Assembly (NCBI GenBank): GCA_034509425.1
Contig: JAVTVJ010000011.1
Coordinates: 3,038,001-3,102,000, forward strand
DNA from: Eopsaltria australis
Lineage: Eukaryota > Chordata > Aves > Passeriformes > Petroicidae
Length of the DNA stretch: 64,000 nucleotides
Reading direction: 5' to 3'
Below are positions 24,295 through 37,743 of the stretch, piece by piece. A program made the translations under genes and the position numbers. Under the pieces are notes generated by a model that worked only from the letters and a program-made list of their open reading frames with translations, did not search any database and was not told the DNA's origin. The stretch's first letter is position 1. Every line of letters begins with the position of its first letter.

Positions 24295-25478
24295 CACTGG
24301 AATATGAAGAAAGGCTGTGAGAAGTGAGTTTTGTTGTTTTGGCTTGAATTGTTTTTACCGGGTAAACACTTACGAAATAGAAACCTAAATGTCTCTCACA
24401 AATCCTCAGCACTTTTGCTCTGCTGGTATTAAGGTTCTTGAACTGAAAGAAATAGGAAGACTGCATCTCCCAGTTTAAAAAGGGGAAATATCAATAGAAA
24501 AAGCTATTTACCGAGGCTGTAGTGAACCAGCTACTATACTGTGTAGGAAATGAATTTTCATTTTCACAAAATTGCTTAGTAGGTTGGTTTGCTCGGCCAA
24601 GTAATTCTTCTGGTTAATAGCTCTTCAGGAGATTTTGCCATTACAGATATATTGAATTCATATTCTGCAGTAATAATACAAGCAGGTTTTAATTCAAGAC
24701 CTAGTTAAAGCGATTTTGGTACAGATGTAACTATTGCATCATTTTTTCAGTGATTATGGTGTTAGGTGGGTCCCTTAAAATTTAAAATAGATCCAAAATA
24801 TTTGAGATAAGATTCCACAAGAAAAGTCATTAGGCATTTTCCATCTTAATCCATTGATATTTAAATATTTCATGACACCCTTCACATTTTGAAGTAGTAT
24901 ATTATATTTTCTAGGTGCTATTAAATCATAGCATCTCCTCATGGAAAGCTTTACAGAATCTCAACTACTGAAAACTAGGAAATAATTGTTGTGCCAAACT
25001 TTAATCTTCCTGTGAATATGAAGGGGAAAGGATTGATATTAACAATTTTTAGACAGCAGCATATCTGAAAAACTTTCCTACTGGCATTTGGATTTTCAAT
25101 GTTAATTTCCTACACCTTTCCTAATAGTTTTATAAGCAGAGGGGGAAATATTCTCTCTCCCAGGGATACAATTCTATAATCACACTGTGTGCTTTTACTT
25201 CTATCTTCAAATACCCTTTTGGGTTTATATTCAGACTTCATCTCATCTTAAAGTAGACATCTAATGTGGGTCAGGAGAATGTTAAATGTGCATAAGGTGA
25301 TTAACTCAGTTGTGGATTTCTGTGTTATAGGTGTCTAAAGCTAGGTGAGATAAATACACCTCTGAAATAGGCTTACTAGGTTCTCATATCCTATCCAGAG
25401 GAAACAAATTTTCCTGTAAAGCTGCTGCATGAAGAATTATGAAATTTTTTCTTCTGACCATAGTGATACAACAGAGTA

Positions 25479-25498
25479 AATATATATATATATATATA
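25479..25498. repeat. (TA)n microsatellite
   Basis: Approximately nine uninterrupted TA units. Confidence 0.85.
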
Positions 25499-26667
25499 AT
25501 GAGAATAACCCCTTATGTTGGTTTTACACAGTAAAATTAAAGCATCCAAGATATTCTCATTTCATGTGCTTAATTAAAACCTTCATTTTTTGGATTTTTT
25601 TAATTTCAGCTGCTTTTTGCTGACAGTGATGCCAATAGTAGTTTAAAATGTACAGTTTTTTTAAGCAAGTGATGATACCTGCATTTCATAAAAACTCAAG
25701 CTAAACACAAATCTGTTCCAGAATAACAGCCTTTAAAACCAGCACAATCTGACAAAACTTTTGTTACATTTTCTACAACTTTTAATCTGTCTTCATATTT
25801 TTTTTTGCAGCTCTTCATAAACTATCCCATAATTACAAATGGCTTTGATGTCTGGTATTTTCTGTTCATACATTATTTCATAAATTTGCTGATTTGGGCT
25901 CATCTGGGATATGAATGTCTATTTTCTTTCCTCATATAAGAAATCAGTGGCCATTTTCTTATCAGTTCATTTAATATTTGCTTCAAAAGAATAAGCCTAG
26001 TTTTCTCAATATTATTATGAGCACTATACACCTTTAATAATATTTTTTCCTTAGGTGTTGTCATTTTCATTTGTAAAAAGTCTCAAGAATTGGTTTCTCC
26101 TTTCAGTAGCACTGTAAAATCTCAGTCAATCTGTTTGTATGAGTTATTGTTTACCAAGGGAACAGAAAATCAGTCACTAATTCCTAAAATCATTCAGGTA
26201 ATGTAATACGATTTTATTTTAACTAAGAGACGTAGAGCATTTCAAGACACAGATGCCCTAACAAAAATATCTCTAAACTTTTACAAGGTTTTTTAATTTC
26301 CCCAGTGGTCATTACAATAACCTTGCTTGACTTTAGGGAATGCCCTTCAAATCAGGTTTCAATTTTTCCACCAGTGCAATGGCAATAACAATGCCTCCTT
26401 TGCTCTTATAAAATGTCAAAAGTCAGTCAAGAAACAATAACCAACAGCAATAAATAACCAGCAAAAGTAATAGCTGTCTTCCATATATATTGATGCAAAA
26501 ACTCAAAATGAGATTAATTTTTTTCACTGCCATAATTATTTTCCAGAAGTCCAAATTCTGAGGTTTCTAAATGTTTTGCTCCAATGTGACAAGAAGTTTT
26601 GTCCTCCAGAAGTGTTATAACACCTGCTAGGAATTTCTATTTAGCTGTCTTGCCTATTGCCCTCCAT

Positions 26668-26776
26668 GGCACTGGGTTTGGAATTAGATAATCTTTAATG
26701 TCGCTTCCAACCCAGGACTCCACTCTATGATTCTATGATTCTATGACTCTATGACTCTATGATTCTATGACTCTAT
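26668..26776 (+). mobile_element. CR1 retrotransposon 3' end, plus strand
   Basis: About 55 bp of the CR1 3' terminal region (GATAATCTTTAATGTCGCTTCCAACCCAG, corresponding to the usual 'gatgatctttaaggtcccttccaaccca') is followed by six full and one partial 8-bp units of the CTCTATGA/TTCTATGA type (26,723-26,776). CR1 copies end in such octamers because they prime without poly(A). Everything upstream of the last ~55 bp is missing, as in typical severe 5' truncation. The octamer array is longer than the usual two or three copies. Confidence 0.92.
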
Positions 26777-28107
26777 CTACTGATGTCCTTCTCAGGAAAA
26801 TTTTCTTAGCCAGAATTACATTTCCATGGAAAATTTGCTCATAATTCATCCCAAAAAATCAACCTGAATTTTCTTAAATATATCTACAGTGAAATGTCTC
26901 CAGTTTGTTAGCAGAGGCAACCACAAACAATTTCTTCATCTCCTCCAAAAAAGTGTGAGGTCTACCAGTTGATATCGTACCCCAAGGCGCAGCCTGAAAA
27001 GAAGAATTCTATTATTCCACTAATTTAGACTGAAAAAAACTGTTTAGGAAATTATACTTTTTATAACTTTGTCCTCATTTCTCTTGGCACTTTTGAGTCT
27101 AAGTCAATAAAAGAGCTATCAAAAGTCCATAACAAAAACTCTTGTCAGAATTCCCTGACTCAGTTCCCAGTTTACACAGTCCTAGGTCTGAGCAGTTTAA
27201 AAATGTTAGATACTTTGGGAGAATTAAGTAGAAGGATATCTTGTTGGTGATCCCTGGCATCTTCATTACAATTGAAGCTGATTATTGCTGCTGTGTTTTA
27301 CCTTGACAGAAGTTTGGCCTTTTCAGAGCTTTCCTAAAAAAAGTCTCCTCTTTTTCTTAAGTGATCCTCAGAGAGGCCTTTTTGTGTATCTAAGGGAAAA
27401 CAGCTAAACTGACAGTCGATATATCCTAACTTCAGGCATCTAACAGGTGTCTAAGGACATCAGCTCATCTGTTTCATTTAAAGTAATTTAAAAGCTATCA
27501 ATGTAAATCAGCCATTGTATCAGCCGGTGGGGAGGAAATTCTGAAGTGACGCATCTAAAACCATCCGAAACATTTATCTTAAGGAGGGGTGTAACCAGCC
27601 AAGACTGAGGCCAGCTGGATTGTACCTAAAATTAGGTGCTTAACTGCTTCAGTTCAGGCATTCTGAGTCATACTCTGAATCACCCTGTACATCACAGTCT
27701 GTAAAGATAAAAAAACCTTAAAATTAAATGTTCAGCTTTCAAATACTTGAAGTCATTGCAAATATATCAACATCTGAGTAATCTTGTGTAGGTGGCATTT
27801 ATTCACTTTACCATAGAGGCCATGGCTTTGATGGTGTCATCAAGGAAGTGGGAGCAAAGGAAACAAGATGCTTCACCACATTTATTTGAGTCCCCAGAAG
27901 ATTTGCACCTTCCAAACAAAGGACCTCTGAGAGGAGGATTCAGCCTGACAGTGGTACCTGTTGATGCCAGGGCTGCAGTAAAAACCACAGCGGTGGGCAT
28001 CAGTAGCTGTATGGATTCACTGTGACTGCTCAGTCAGACCACATAGGCACTGACATTCACATTTTTGCAAGCTCAGAAGGGGTTGACTTTTTTTTCACAT
28101 ACATATA

Positions 28108-28174
28108 TATAAACACACACACGTATTTTATGTATATTATATACATATGTATGTATGTATGTATGTATGTATTT
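28108..28174. repeat. CA tract followed by (TATG)n microsatellite
   Basis: ATAAACACACACACG is followed by a TA-rich spacer and about eight GTAT/ATGT tetramers ending at 28,174. Confidence 0.85.
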
Positions 28175-30777
28175 TCAGTAATATTGGTTTCATTTTGTCA
28201 TTTCATAAAGTATAATTTTTGGCCATTATTCATCTATGCAACAAAGAACCAAAAATCTCTCAACAGCTGAAATACTTACTTAGTGAGGTTTCCCAAACTG
28301 GGATAACAGGGGAAAAAAGTAATCAAGTTCAAATAAATGATTATGGAAATAAAGACTATTTAGATAGGCCAAAGTTCATAAACATGGAAGCTGTTTGAAA
28401 TATAGCCAGACATTAATTTAAAAAACAACAACCCTGTAACAGTGAATCAATTAAAATAAAAGATCAATGCAATTTGAAGGTTAAATATGTATATGTATGA
28501 TTGCATGGGTGTATTAAATGTAATTTTTATTAATAAGTTAGATATTTTAAAATAATTGCCACATGTAGTTAATTGCAAGCAGAAATCATAAAACACGGAA
28601 TGGTAATATTAAATTGACAATTCCATTAACCTCATCAGGTCTCTCACTTACATGGGTACACAGTCTGCCCAAGGGCAAAGGTATATATACAGTCTTTCCT
28701 TATCTCACATAATATCAATTGAAAGAAAACTGGAAACTATTAGCAGTCTAACTGGGAGTGCAACAGTCTTCTTGTACACAGAAGTAGAGAACCATTTAAA
28801 GAAAGTAATGATTCTGCACTCATTAGGCATAAAACCAGATTTCAGATAAGGATTTTTGAACATTGTGAAACAATCGCATATCTGCATCTAGGACAGCATT
28901 GAAGTTCAACTTTTACTAAGAAAGCGCGATTAGAAAGACAGGGGTTAATTTCAGTGTTATATCTTTCAGTTTCAGTTTAAAGGTGTTTAGAAAATACTTC
29001 ATTTTATGAACAACAAAGATCAAAGGTATCAAAGTGTTTTAATGCACTAGGTCCTTTTTCACCCCCCGGGAGACTAACTTTCACTTCTGATTTATGGTAC
29101 ACATTAAATTAGCTTGGTAGTAGCCTCCATTAATCCCCTTGTCTATATATATGTCTGGATCCCAAAACCACTAAGTAATTTTGTGTGATTGGCAAGCTTT
29201 GCTCAGGAGAAACTCTGGTCAGGGAAAGTGCATTGCAGGTCACTGCTGACCTAAACTATCAGAGAAAAGCTCAGTGTTTGCCTGTACGTAGTATGAGTCT
29301 AAGTGGGAAAAGAAGTGACTGACCAGAAGCCCCTGAACTCACCACAGAACTTTTTACAATAGCTCACTGTATTTTCCCTATTTTTAAAGTCCCTTGACAT
29401 TCCAGTTAATTTCAGTAACTCATGCTGACATAATATGAGCAAATTGCTTCAAGACACATTCATAAAAGCTATATACTTCTGCTCTCTCCTAGTGTTTTTT
29501 ACCTTTGAGACTGGCATAAAATGTCCAAGTATCTGCTATTCATAAAACAAGTGCAGCTGATGTCACCTAGTGTCAGTGAAATTGCTTTGTTATTTTTATT
29601 CAAGATACCTATTGTGTCTCTATTTTATCTGTAATCTTTCAAGGTCTATTTCATTTTCCAGGAAAGAGAAAGTATGCTTTGTGGGTTTGTGAGTTTTCTG
29701 TTGCAGACTTACAGCAGAAATAGTTTGGTGGAGCAGAGTTTTCTATTTACCTTGCTCGATAACTGAGACATTTTGGAGTAGTTTCTCTTGACATAAATGG
29801 TCAACTGCATTTAAATATTAATTATTTACTAGTTGCTATAGTTTAACCAGTTTTTTTTAACAGCATTTATTCTTGACTGAACAACCCCAGTGAAAATCAA
29901 GAGCTTATAGATACTAAAGAATTTGGCTTGGTTCTAGTATTTTTTGTGTCTTCTTTTTTTCAGAAAAGGTTTGTCTATTTCAGGTGTTTGCCTGTGTAAA
30001 GGATGCTAATCTTCACTTGACTGGGAAAGCTTCCCTGTCCTTCAAGTGGCTCTGCTAATCTTATTATGCAGGTAAAGGAGCCATTGCCAGACAAGCAGGC
30101 TTTCAGAAAATCCATATTTCAGCACAGCAGCCTAAGCAGCATGTTCAAAGCAGCAGCTGAGCATGGAGCCATCCTCGTCACACAGTGCCATGGATAGACA
30201 AGCAGCCCTGCACAGTTTGAATGTTTTGCTCCTAATTGTTTGGCTTTAATCAGCCCTTGCCCTTGAGTATGTTTTGTCAATATAAGATGTTGGGTTCTCT
30301 CCATCAAGAGTACTGTGGAACATACTAAGCTTGCCTTGCAGGTCAATTTATGAGAGAGAAAATGTCTCTCTTCATCTGTTGGAAAGGGCAGAGAGAGGAA
30401 GCTAATTGATACAGAATCACAGAACATGGCTATAAGAGAATCCCTGTCAGGTTCCTCTCTTTAGTACTGGAATCAGAATGTCAGAAAGATCTGGTTTGGT
30501 CAAAATCAGGTTTTGTCACAAACAGGCACTATAGCAGGAGGTGTAATAATGGAGTTAACATTTTTTTTTGAAGTTAACACATTTGCTAAATAGTCAAAAG
30601 TCTTCTTAAGGGCCTCTCCATCTCAGTAATAGTGTGAGGATTTCCAGAGACCTGACTTATTTTTGGTAGCAAAAGCCTGCTATTCTTTCCACCAGGGAGG
30701 GACTGGTTATCTTAAATCCCATTATTTTCCAGTTTCTACCTGTTGGTAGTAGTGCTATTACATCTTTTCTTCTTCAG

Positions 30778-30818
30778 TGGAAAGCAACAACAAGAATATG
30801 ATGCATGCAAAATATCAG
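30778..30818 (+). other. micro-exon-like segment
   Basis: 41 bp lie between a good 3' splice site (CATCTTTTCTTCTTCAG) and a full-consensus donor (GTAAGT at 30,819). Two frames are open inside it. Neither can be read through into candidate exon B at 35,789 without an immediate or near stop, so if used between A and B it would act as a poison exon. A pseudo-exon is quite possible. Confidence 0.12.
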
Positions 30819-33800
30819 GTAAGTTTGTATCTCTGTGTGTTTCAATACTGACTAAATAGATGGGAATTTAGTTTAATACCTTCTACTTCAGTATCATGAT
30901 ACATGCCTGTATTTTTTTAAATATATTTACAGCTGGCTTACACTTGCCTACAGACAGAGCTTGTTCTGTCAACACCAGTAATAATGAACACAGCCACAAG
31001 TTTATTTGGGGGCTCAGCTGTTGAAATGCTCATGTTGCCACTGGAATGCACCATGTGTAGTGAAAAAGCTGCATGAGCACGGAGAAGGAGGTCTGAAGGA
31101 AACCAGACTCACACAATGTGGCAACACAAAGGGAGAAACACCTAGTTCAGCTGGATGGAGAAACAGCACACTGTAGACACTGCCAAGAGGCTAAACACAG
31201 AAAATATTTTTTGTAATTCCTGCAGTGATAGTCCCTAGGAAAATATATGCAGATCTGCCAAAAGGATAATTTTCCCTTCCCTATCCATAAAATTTGTGGA
31301 TGACAAACTATCAATAATGTTTGACAACTGTCAGAGAGAAACTGGACTATTACATCACTTACCATTCACCTAAGAAATGGACTCTCATAACTCTGTCTTT
31401 GCCTCTTTTTTGAGCACAGATGAGCACAGAAAGCAGCTGTACGCATGCAAAAAGGATATATACAGCTGTCAACCATGTAAATTGATAAATTTCTCTGGTA
31501 AGGTACGTATCCCTGAGAACCAATTTTACTCTAAGAATTCCACAGATATTACAGGTGCCTTTGAAATACTGTGTCTGGTAATTAACTTCACTGTTTCTAA
31601 GAATTTTTAATTCAGAGGCAGGATTTGAATGAAGAGAAAAATTTAAATTCAAAGCTATGTACTTTTAAAAACACAACCCTCTTTGCTTTCTGGTTTCTTT
31701 CTATTTCTTCAGATCTTGAAGTGTGTCATATTAAATTTCCCACACATTTTATGTGTTTTGACTTTTGTATGGTTTTCCTGGAAAGACTAGATGTTGAGAT
31801 TTGCAAACTTCAGAAATAATTTCCAAACCTTAGAAATAAGAAGGAAAGTATCAAATAAAAATAAGACTCTGAAGTATTATATAAACTAAACAAGTTGCAC
31901 CAGACTACAACACCTGAAAGTCAGTCTTTGTGGTACATGAAGTCTCTCATATCCTTTGGTAATTGCCAGGAGTATCCTATATGAATGACTCTAATATGTG
32001 AAAGCATACAAGAAATTATATTTTAAAAGTCAGACTTTTTATTCTGATACTCAATGTCAAGCAACTGTAAAAATATAGCAAACCTGGTGCAACATATTGC
32101 TGTGATGTGTAGTAGTGTAATGATTGAGGAAGAATAGACAAATTACTTTTAATATGGTTGTACGTTATGACAAGAAATTTAGATATGTAGCTTTCTTATA
32201 TAATGGAACAAAAATAACCAAGATTGCACCTGTATTAAGGCTGACACCAGATGCAGCATTTTTCATAGAAACTTGACCAATTGAACCCTTATATTTGAGT
32301 ATTGCAATACAATACAGTATATTAGTACACATATCAATAATATGTTAGTCAGGATTGCTGCTGTTCGAAAGAGAAAATCAAATACATTGCAAGGAAATTC
32401 TTTCCTTGCTGACTGATTAACCTTTAGGTTCCACTTCCTCACTTCTCGTTGACTGAGTGATATTTTGTGAAGCACCTACAGCTTCATGCTATACAAAATG
32501 GAAAATTGTTAAGATACAGCTCTTTCTTTTTTGATTAATTAAAAAAAAAAAAAACCTGCTTGCCAGCATAGATTACCAATCACGTTAAAAAAATTATACA
32601 TATGAATGCAAATTAGACATGAGTCAAAGAATGAAGACACAGAATAATGATAATAATCACAATGCCTCAAAATACTTATACATTAAGCAAAATAAGACAA
32701 AGGTAAAACTATTTAAGAGGTAGTAATATGAAGATGCCTTAACAATCCAGAAAGCACATGGACACACAAGAGTTGAAAATATGTCCCTTTCTACATACCT
32801 TCAGAATATAATCAGCTGCAATTCTTTCCTAAAGTCCATTTAATCAGAAATGATTTTTCATAGCCTAAAGTCTAAAAGAAATCATCATACCAACTGCTGA
32901 GTTTTCTAAAGTGCAACTGGACAGCCTAAGGGGGGAAGAATATGCTCCAGTGGAGCAAGTTCTACAATATTCTATGGCAGATGGGGTTTTCTCTGAAATA
33001 ACTGTATTACAGATTACATTTTATTTTAAATGTGTGTTCTGTGTTTTTCATTATTATATTTTTATGCTTTTAGTCCTTCCTTGTGAAAAGGACATAGAAA
33101 AGATTTTAATTCAATGTTAAAATGGAAAACATATCAACACTTATTTGAAAGAGAGAGAATGCAGCAATTTTTAGAGTTTATACTGCCTGGTGATTTCTAC
33201 TTTAAAACCCAGTATTCCATTCCATTTCATATATCTTTGACAAAATAGAACCTTGAGCTGAAAGCATCATTATTATTAGAATTCCTGCCATTATTATTAT
33301 CAATATTATGAGAAAGGGGATTTCAAGACAAGAGTTCTGCTATTTTTCAGAATAAGATTGGGCAAGCATTGCAAAGATGTTACATTACCTGCACTCTGTA
33401 GAGGAAAGAAGACCACCTTATTTCATTTCTACAAAAATATCCCTAAGATTGATTTGATAGAAGCTGCTTTCTCTGTGCTGAATATAACATATATCAAGAA
33501 GGCGCATAAAAAATATTGGTTTACACATTTGCAAAATTTTGGAACCATCTTCTCTGTGACCTTTCCTTGAATTTTAATGCTGAAATATGAACACTTAATA
33601 GTCATTAAGTACACTGTTTTGCATGCAATTATGTAAAATAGTTTAGACTTTAAAAAGGGTGAATGATCTTCTAATATTTTTATCTCATACGTTGGTTTTG
33701 CCTCCCTATCCCATGGGTGGTCTATTAACTGCCTGCCGTTGCTTGTGACCTGGATTAATTGAAATGCCCTTTATTTATTCATACTGTATAACACCTATCT

Positions 33801-35003
33801 TCACACCACTGTAAATGAGGTGTTAATAGAGTTGTGGGACCACCACTTTAGGCAGCTTGTTCCCAGGGAAATGAGGCCATAGGAAGTTATCCAGAGAATT
33901 ACGAAGGAACAGCTGAAGCACAGCCTGCCATCTGCTCAGCTGTGCTCCTGCAGGAAGGCAGCAGGGAAACTAAAGGCAGCGAGGTGGTGGGGTTCATGCT
34001 TAGGTCTTGGATAGGCATAAACACCAGTACAGGGCTGCAGCTGTTTTACTGAGACAGGCTAAACTGATGAGCCTTCTACTATGGGACTGCCACTGTCAGT
34101 AGACAAACTGTAAGCTTTCTACTGGGCTTGTAAGGCCTCGTGACTGGTGCTTACATGTTATCTGTCTGAAACTTTCTTCAGCTGCCTACTGCTCTGTATG
34201 ACTTGGTTCAGCTGACAGCAATTTCTTTAACTGACCAGGTGTCCACAGCTAGTTTGTTTTACTTTTGTCTAACTTTATGAGGTTTAATACTCATAATTTT
34301 TTACATATAGCAATAGTGGGGAATATTTTTATGTAGAGTGAGGTTTCTACAACTCTCTAACAATTTAATGTAGAGAAAGGCAGGCCTGGCACAACAGTAG
34401 AAGTCTTGGGAAGGGGAAACAGGAAATGTGGTAAAGGGAAGAACAGGCATGGGCTGATCAAAGATAAAGCACACGCTTGCCATGGGAAACCTCTCATGTA
34501 CAAACCACTCACCAATGACCAGCTAAAGAAATGCAGACCTGGTAGTAAATTAAATTTTTTTAGAGGTAATAAAAAAATAAAGCACTGCTCTCTATTGTGC
34601 ATGGGACACCATATAGAACAAAGCCAGGTGTTGTTTTCAAATGTAAGTCTCCAAAACAATTAATATGAAAAATGTATAAAAGTATGTTAGAGAAATTTTA
34701 AAACAACAACAAAATCCATCCCTACATGAAACAAAAGCTGATGATAAAAAAAAATTGTCAAGATGAAAATCACATTCCACCCATCAAAGAGCTACAGATG
34801 CTCAGAAACTGCTGTATCACCTCCCACTGCGACCACCAGAGTGTAATCTATCTTGAGACCTATAGGAGCATGAGAAATATGAGCATTACACCAGGAAAAG
34901 CTGAAGGATAAAAGTGTGTGCACAACAGATTTAACTCCATTATTATTTTTTTCTTTCTGTAACAAAAGATTTCAGTTATGTTATTAGGTTACTTTTATAT
35001 AAA

Positions 35004-35444
35004 TGTAATGGTTTAGGAATGGTATTTTCCAATTTAGAGTTCCCAATGAAACTATGTTCCTCTCACTGATTCTCTCCCTCTCCCTCCCCCTCCCCTGTGG
35101 TAGTCTGGAGAGAAGAATTGGAGGCACAAAAAATAAAGATGACAGGTTGAGATAAGAAGAATTTACTGGAAACAGCAGTGAGATAAGAAAAACAAGCAGT
35201 CAAGGAAACTCTACTAATGACAGAAGGTACAAGAAAGAGGCAAATGGTTCACATGGAAACAATACCAGGGTGGGTCCCTCCACCGTGCTGGGCCAACCCA
35301 GACAGGATCTCTTCTCCCTGGAAAAAACTCCCTGTCCCCTCCACCTCCATTTATTCCATACATGAGAAGGTATGGAATAACTGCCAGGCCCTAGCCATGT
35401 CGCCACCTGGTGATTGCAAAAATTAACCCTATCCTGGCCGTACA
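35004..35444 (-). mobile_element. solo ERV LTR with 5-bp target duplication, minus strand
   Basis: The 441-bp element begins TGTAATGGTTTA and ends GGCCGTACA, so its termini are TGTA...TACA. It is flanked by a perfect 5-bp direct repeat ATAAA (34,999-35,003 and 35,445-35,449), the size made by class III (ERVL-like) and some other avian ERV integrases. Read on the minus strand it has the order typical of avian LTRs: a 5' segment with CAGGATAGGGTTAATTTTTG, a TTATCTCAACC word near the poly(A) region, then a purine-rich GGGGAGGGGGAGGGAGAGGG block before the 3' terminus. There is no internal region, so it is a solo LTR left by LTR-LTR recombination. Family naming would need a repeat library. Confidence 0.85.
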
Positions 35445-37743
35445 ATAAAATACACTGTTTCTTTATGCTAGACCATTAGTTTGAACATAGCTCTGAAGAT
35501 CCGTTGATTGTGGTGATAGATACATAAAAAGCAACCTGATTCCCCTCACTCAGGAGTCCATCAGGTACTTTCTAAAATCTGAATTATCTCTGCCTTTGCC
35601 TAACTACATGTGTAGTTCTTTCCTCCTGAAATGTGGTGTGTAGATTCTTGCCTTTCATTATTGTGAAAAGGAAACCTTTGTTTGCTAGTCTGTCTCGCTG
35701 TATTTCTAATAAACTAGCTACAAATATAAGAAGCATAATTTATGATGACAAGGAAATTAACTTCTTTTTCTTGTTTGCTTTTTCTTAGTTTGAGCACGGA
35801 TCAAAAGTCAAATGGAGTCATTCAGGATAATGATCCTTCTCAGGGGCAAAATTCACTGCAGTTACTTAAAGACCAGGTAATTATGCTTGAAAAAGCATAG
35901 CATGAATTTCAGCCCCCAGTTCAACAGCAAGTCCCAGAGCAATACTACAACCCCTGTGCTATCACAACTTAAATCTATAATCCAAGGAGCTATTACAGTC
36001 TCTTCCATGGCACTTTAGAAGTTTCCCTTTTTCTTTTTTTGTCCGCAAACCTATAAATTTGGCAGTCATCTTCTCTTTTTCTCCTTACAAACCATGCTAC
36101 TGTGATGTAGCATAGTACATAGTACACATTTATAGCCTGTGTCCAAATGCAATTTTTTTAAAAAATAAATACATCTTATAAGAGTGGGGATAATATTCCA
36201 ATTTTAAAAAATCTGAAATGTTCTAAGATTTGTTAGCAAAACTGGAAAGAGTTGGTTTTGAGCTAAGATTGGTTTCCTTTTTCTAATAAAGCTATGCCAC
36301 AATGGGGCAATATTTTCACTAATGCTCTGTAACTTTGTTTCTATGACCACTTCTCTTAAATGACTGTATTGGAGCTTCAAATTCATAGCCCTAGGTAGAT
36401 GGTACTCTGAAACAGTCAGTCTTTGACTTTGGTCCACAGTAAGTTAGTCATAAATAACAGCTACTCTGAATACAGATGAAAGTGACTACTTCTGAGATTT
36501 TTGTAAAGATAGATAAATGTCTGGAAGTTTAAAAACACATTAAAGGATATTAAGTTTACTGAAAAACTGTGAGAAAATATATGCCTTTATTGCATTTTTA
36601 TGTCAATAATTTTGTACAGTTTTTAAGAGTCTGTCATGCAAGTCATCTAGAATAACTGCTTCTAAGTAAGTTATCAAAGAATAATAATTTGTTTCTCTAC
36701 AGTGCCATATGTTACTCTTCTAACTAGCCACGATGAAGCAGGCTGAGAATAGACAGTAATAAATATCCTGCAGAGTATCTCATTCCACTATTGTCTCTCT
36801 AAATGAAGGACAGTGCTCTTGTAATTGGGGAATGTAACCTCTAGAAAAAGAGGCAAAACACATTCCCTCAGGTAACTCCGACCCTGTTATTCAATCACTG
36901 AAATGAGGCAATATAACTTTCAAAGCACCTTTGTACCTGGCAACAACAGCATCGCTTTCCATCAGCAAACAGCAAGCTTTAAAATGTGCTGGTTAACGTG
37001 AGGATGAATTAGCATGAAATGAAGCTTGTAGAAAAGATGTGACTAACTGGAAAGGTATGGTAATTTTTAATATAAACTTAGCACGTCAGGTCCATCACAG
37101 CAGACCTTCCAAGATGTTGCTGTTTTACTACAAAGATCACAGCAGAAAACTGTAGCCTGATCCTGTTTTCACAGAAAATATGTCACCTCTGAACTGGAAA
37201 AATAGCCGTATTGTACCACTGAAATAAGGGTAAATCAAGGACAGAATTACATTGTTTTGGCTAAAACAAACAAGAGACTATCTCAAACAATGAGATAGTC
37301 ATCTATATCTTTGCCTTGATGTGACCAGTGAAGGTCAGCTTTGTGTGTCCTTCTTGAGGTTTATCTCAGATTGTGGTCTGAGGTTAACATTAGCTTGTCT
37401 CTGTTCAGATTTTACATGGAGATCACAATCTTGATTTAGCTTCCCTGAGTTAAAAACACCCTTATTTTTGCTGTAAACACTGTCTTAAGCAGTGTTTTTC
37501 ATTTATCTGAGCTGCCCTTGCATCTTCAACAGCCATAGAGAAAACTGGCACCCTGAATGCTCGATCTTTATCTGGTGAACAACAATCACATTACGTCACA
37601 TTTTTATATCTGAAATCAGAATGTGGTAGGACCCCACAGACCCCAAGCCAGGAATTATACTCAGTGCCAGATGACTGAAGAGTGTGAATGTAAAGGGGAC
37701 TGTCAAGGTTATTTCTCTGATCATACATTCTTTTTCAGAGTGA
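35445..37743. other. unassigned stretch containing candidate exon B
   Basis: AT-rich and complex, with no transposon recognised. The 36,880-37,180 block is regulatory-looking (few simple repeats, several homeodomain-like TAAT/ATTA cores). Candidate exon B is at 35,789-35,876. Confidence 0.45.
35789..35876 (+). other. candidate internal coding exon B
   Basis: This is the best splice-bounded open segment in the window. It follows a very strong polypyrimidine tract (CTTCTTTTTCTTGTTTGC, then TTTTTCTTAG ending at 35,788) with a branch-point-like TTAAC just upstream, and ends CAG before GTAATT at 35,877. Of 88 bp, one base completes a codon and 29 codons follow with no stop. Frame 1 contains a stop. 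The peptide contains STDQKSNGVIQDNDPSQGQN, hydrophilic and rich in Ser, Asn, Asp and Gln like many linker regions. I do not recognise the gene. Its phases (2 to 0) match candidates at 3,495-3,620 upstream and 47,533-47,580 downstream. Confidence 0.25.

Larger units (their letters stand above)
22340..26667. other. unassigned stretch with minor simple repeats
   Basis: AT-rich, no recognisable gene. The longest open frame on the minus strand (22,372-22,782, 136 codons) has no recognisable domain and no splice context, and is treated as chance. Simple repeats at 23,689, 24,258 and 25,479 are listed separately. Confidence 0.45.
26777..35003. other. unassigned stretch
   Basis: About 8.2 kb with no recognised gene. 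A block at about 30,000-30,420 is GC-richer and complex, in a manner resembling conserved non-coding DNA. At 27,792-28,025 both strands are open over about 200 bp, without recognisable homology. A micro-exon-like segment (30,778-30,818) and a simple repeat (28,108-28,174) are listed separately. Confidence 0.45.

Noticed and set aside
28144..28174. Regular tetramer repeats considered as a CRISPR-like array
   Set aside because: Plain (TATG)n microsatellite with no unique spacers, in a vertebrate context.
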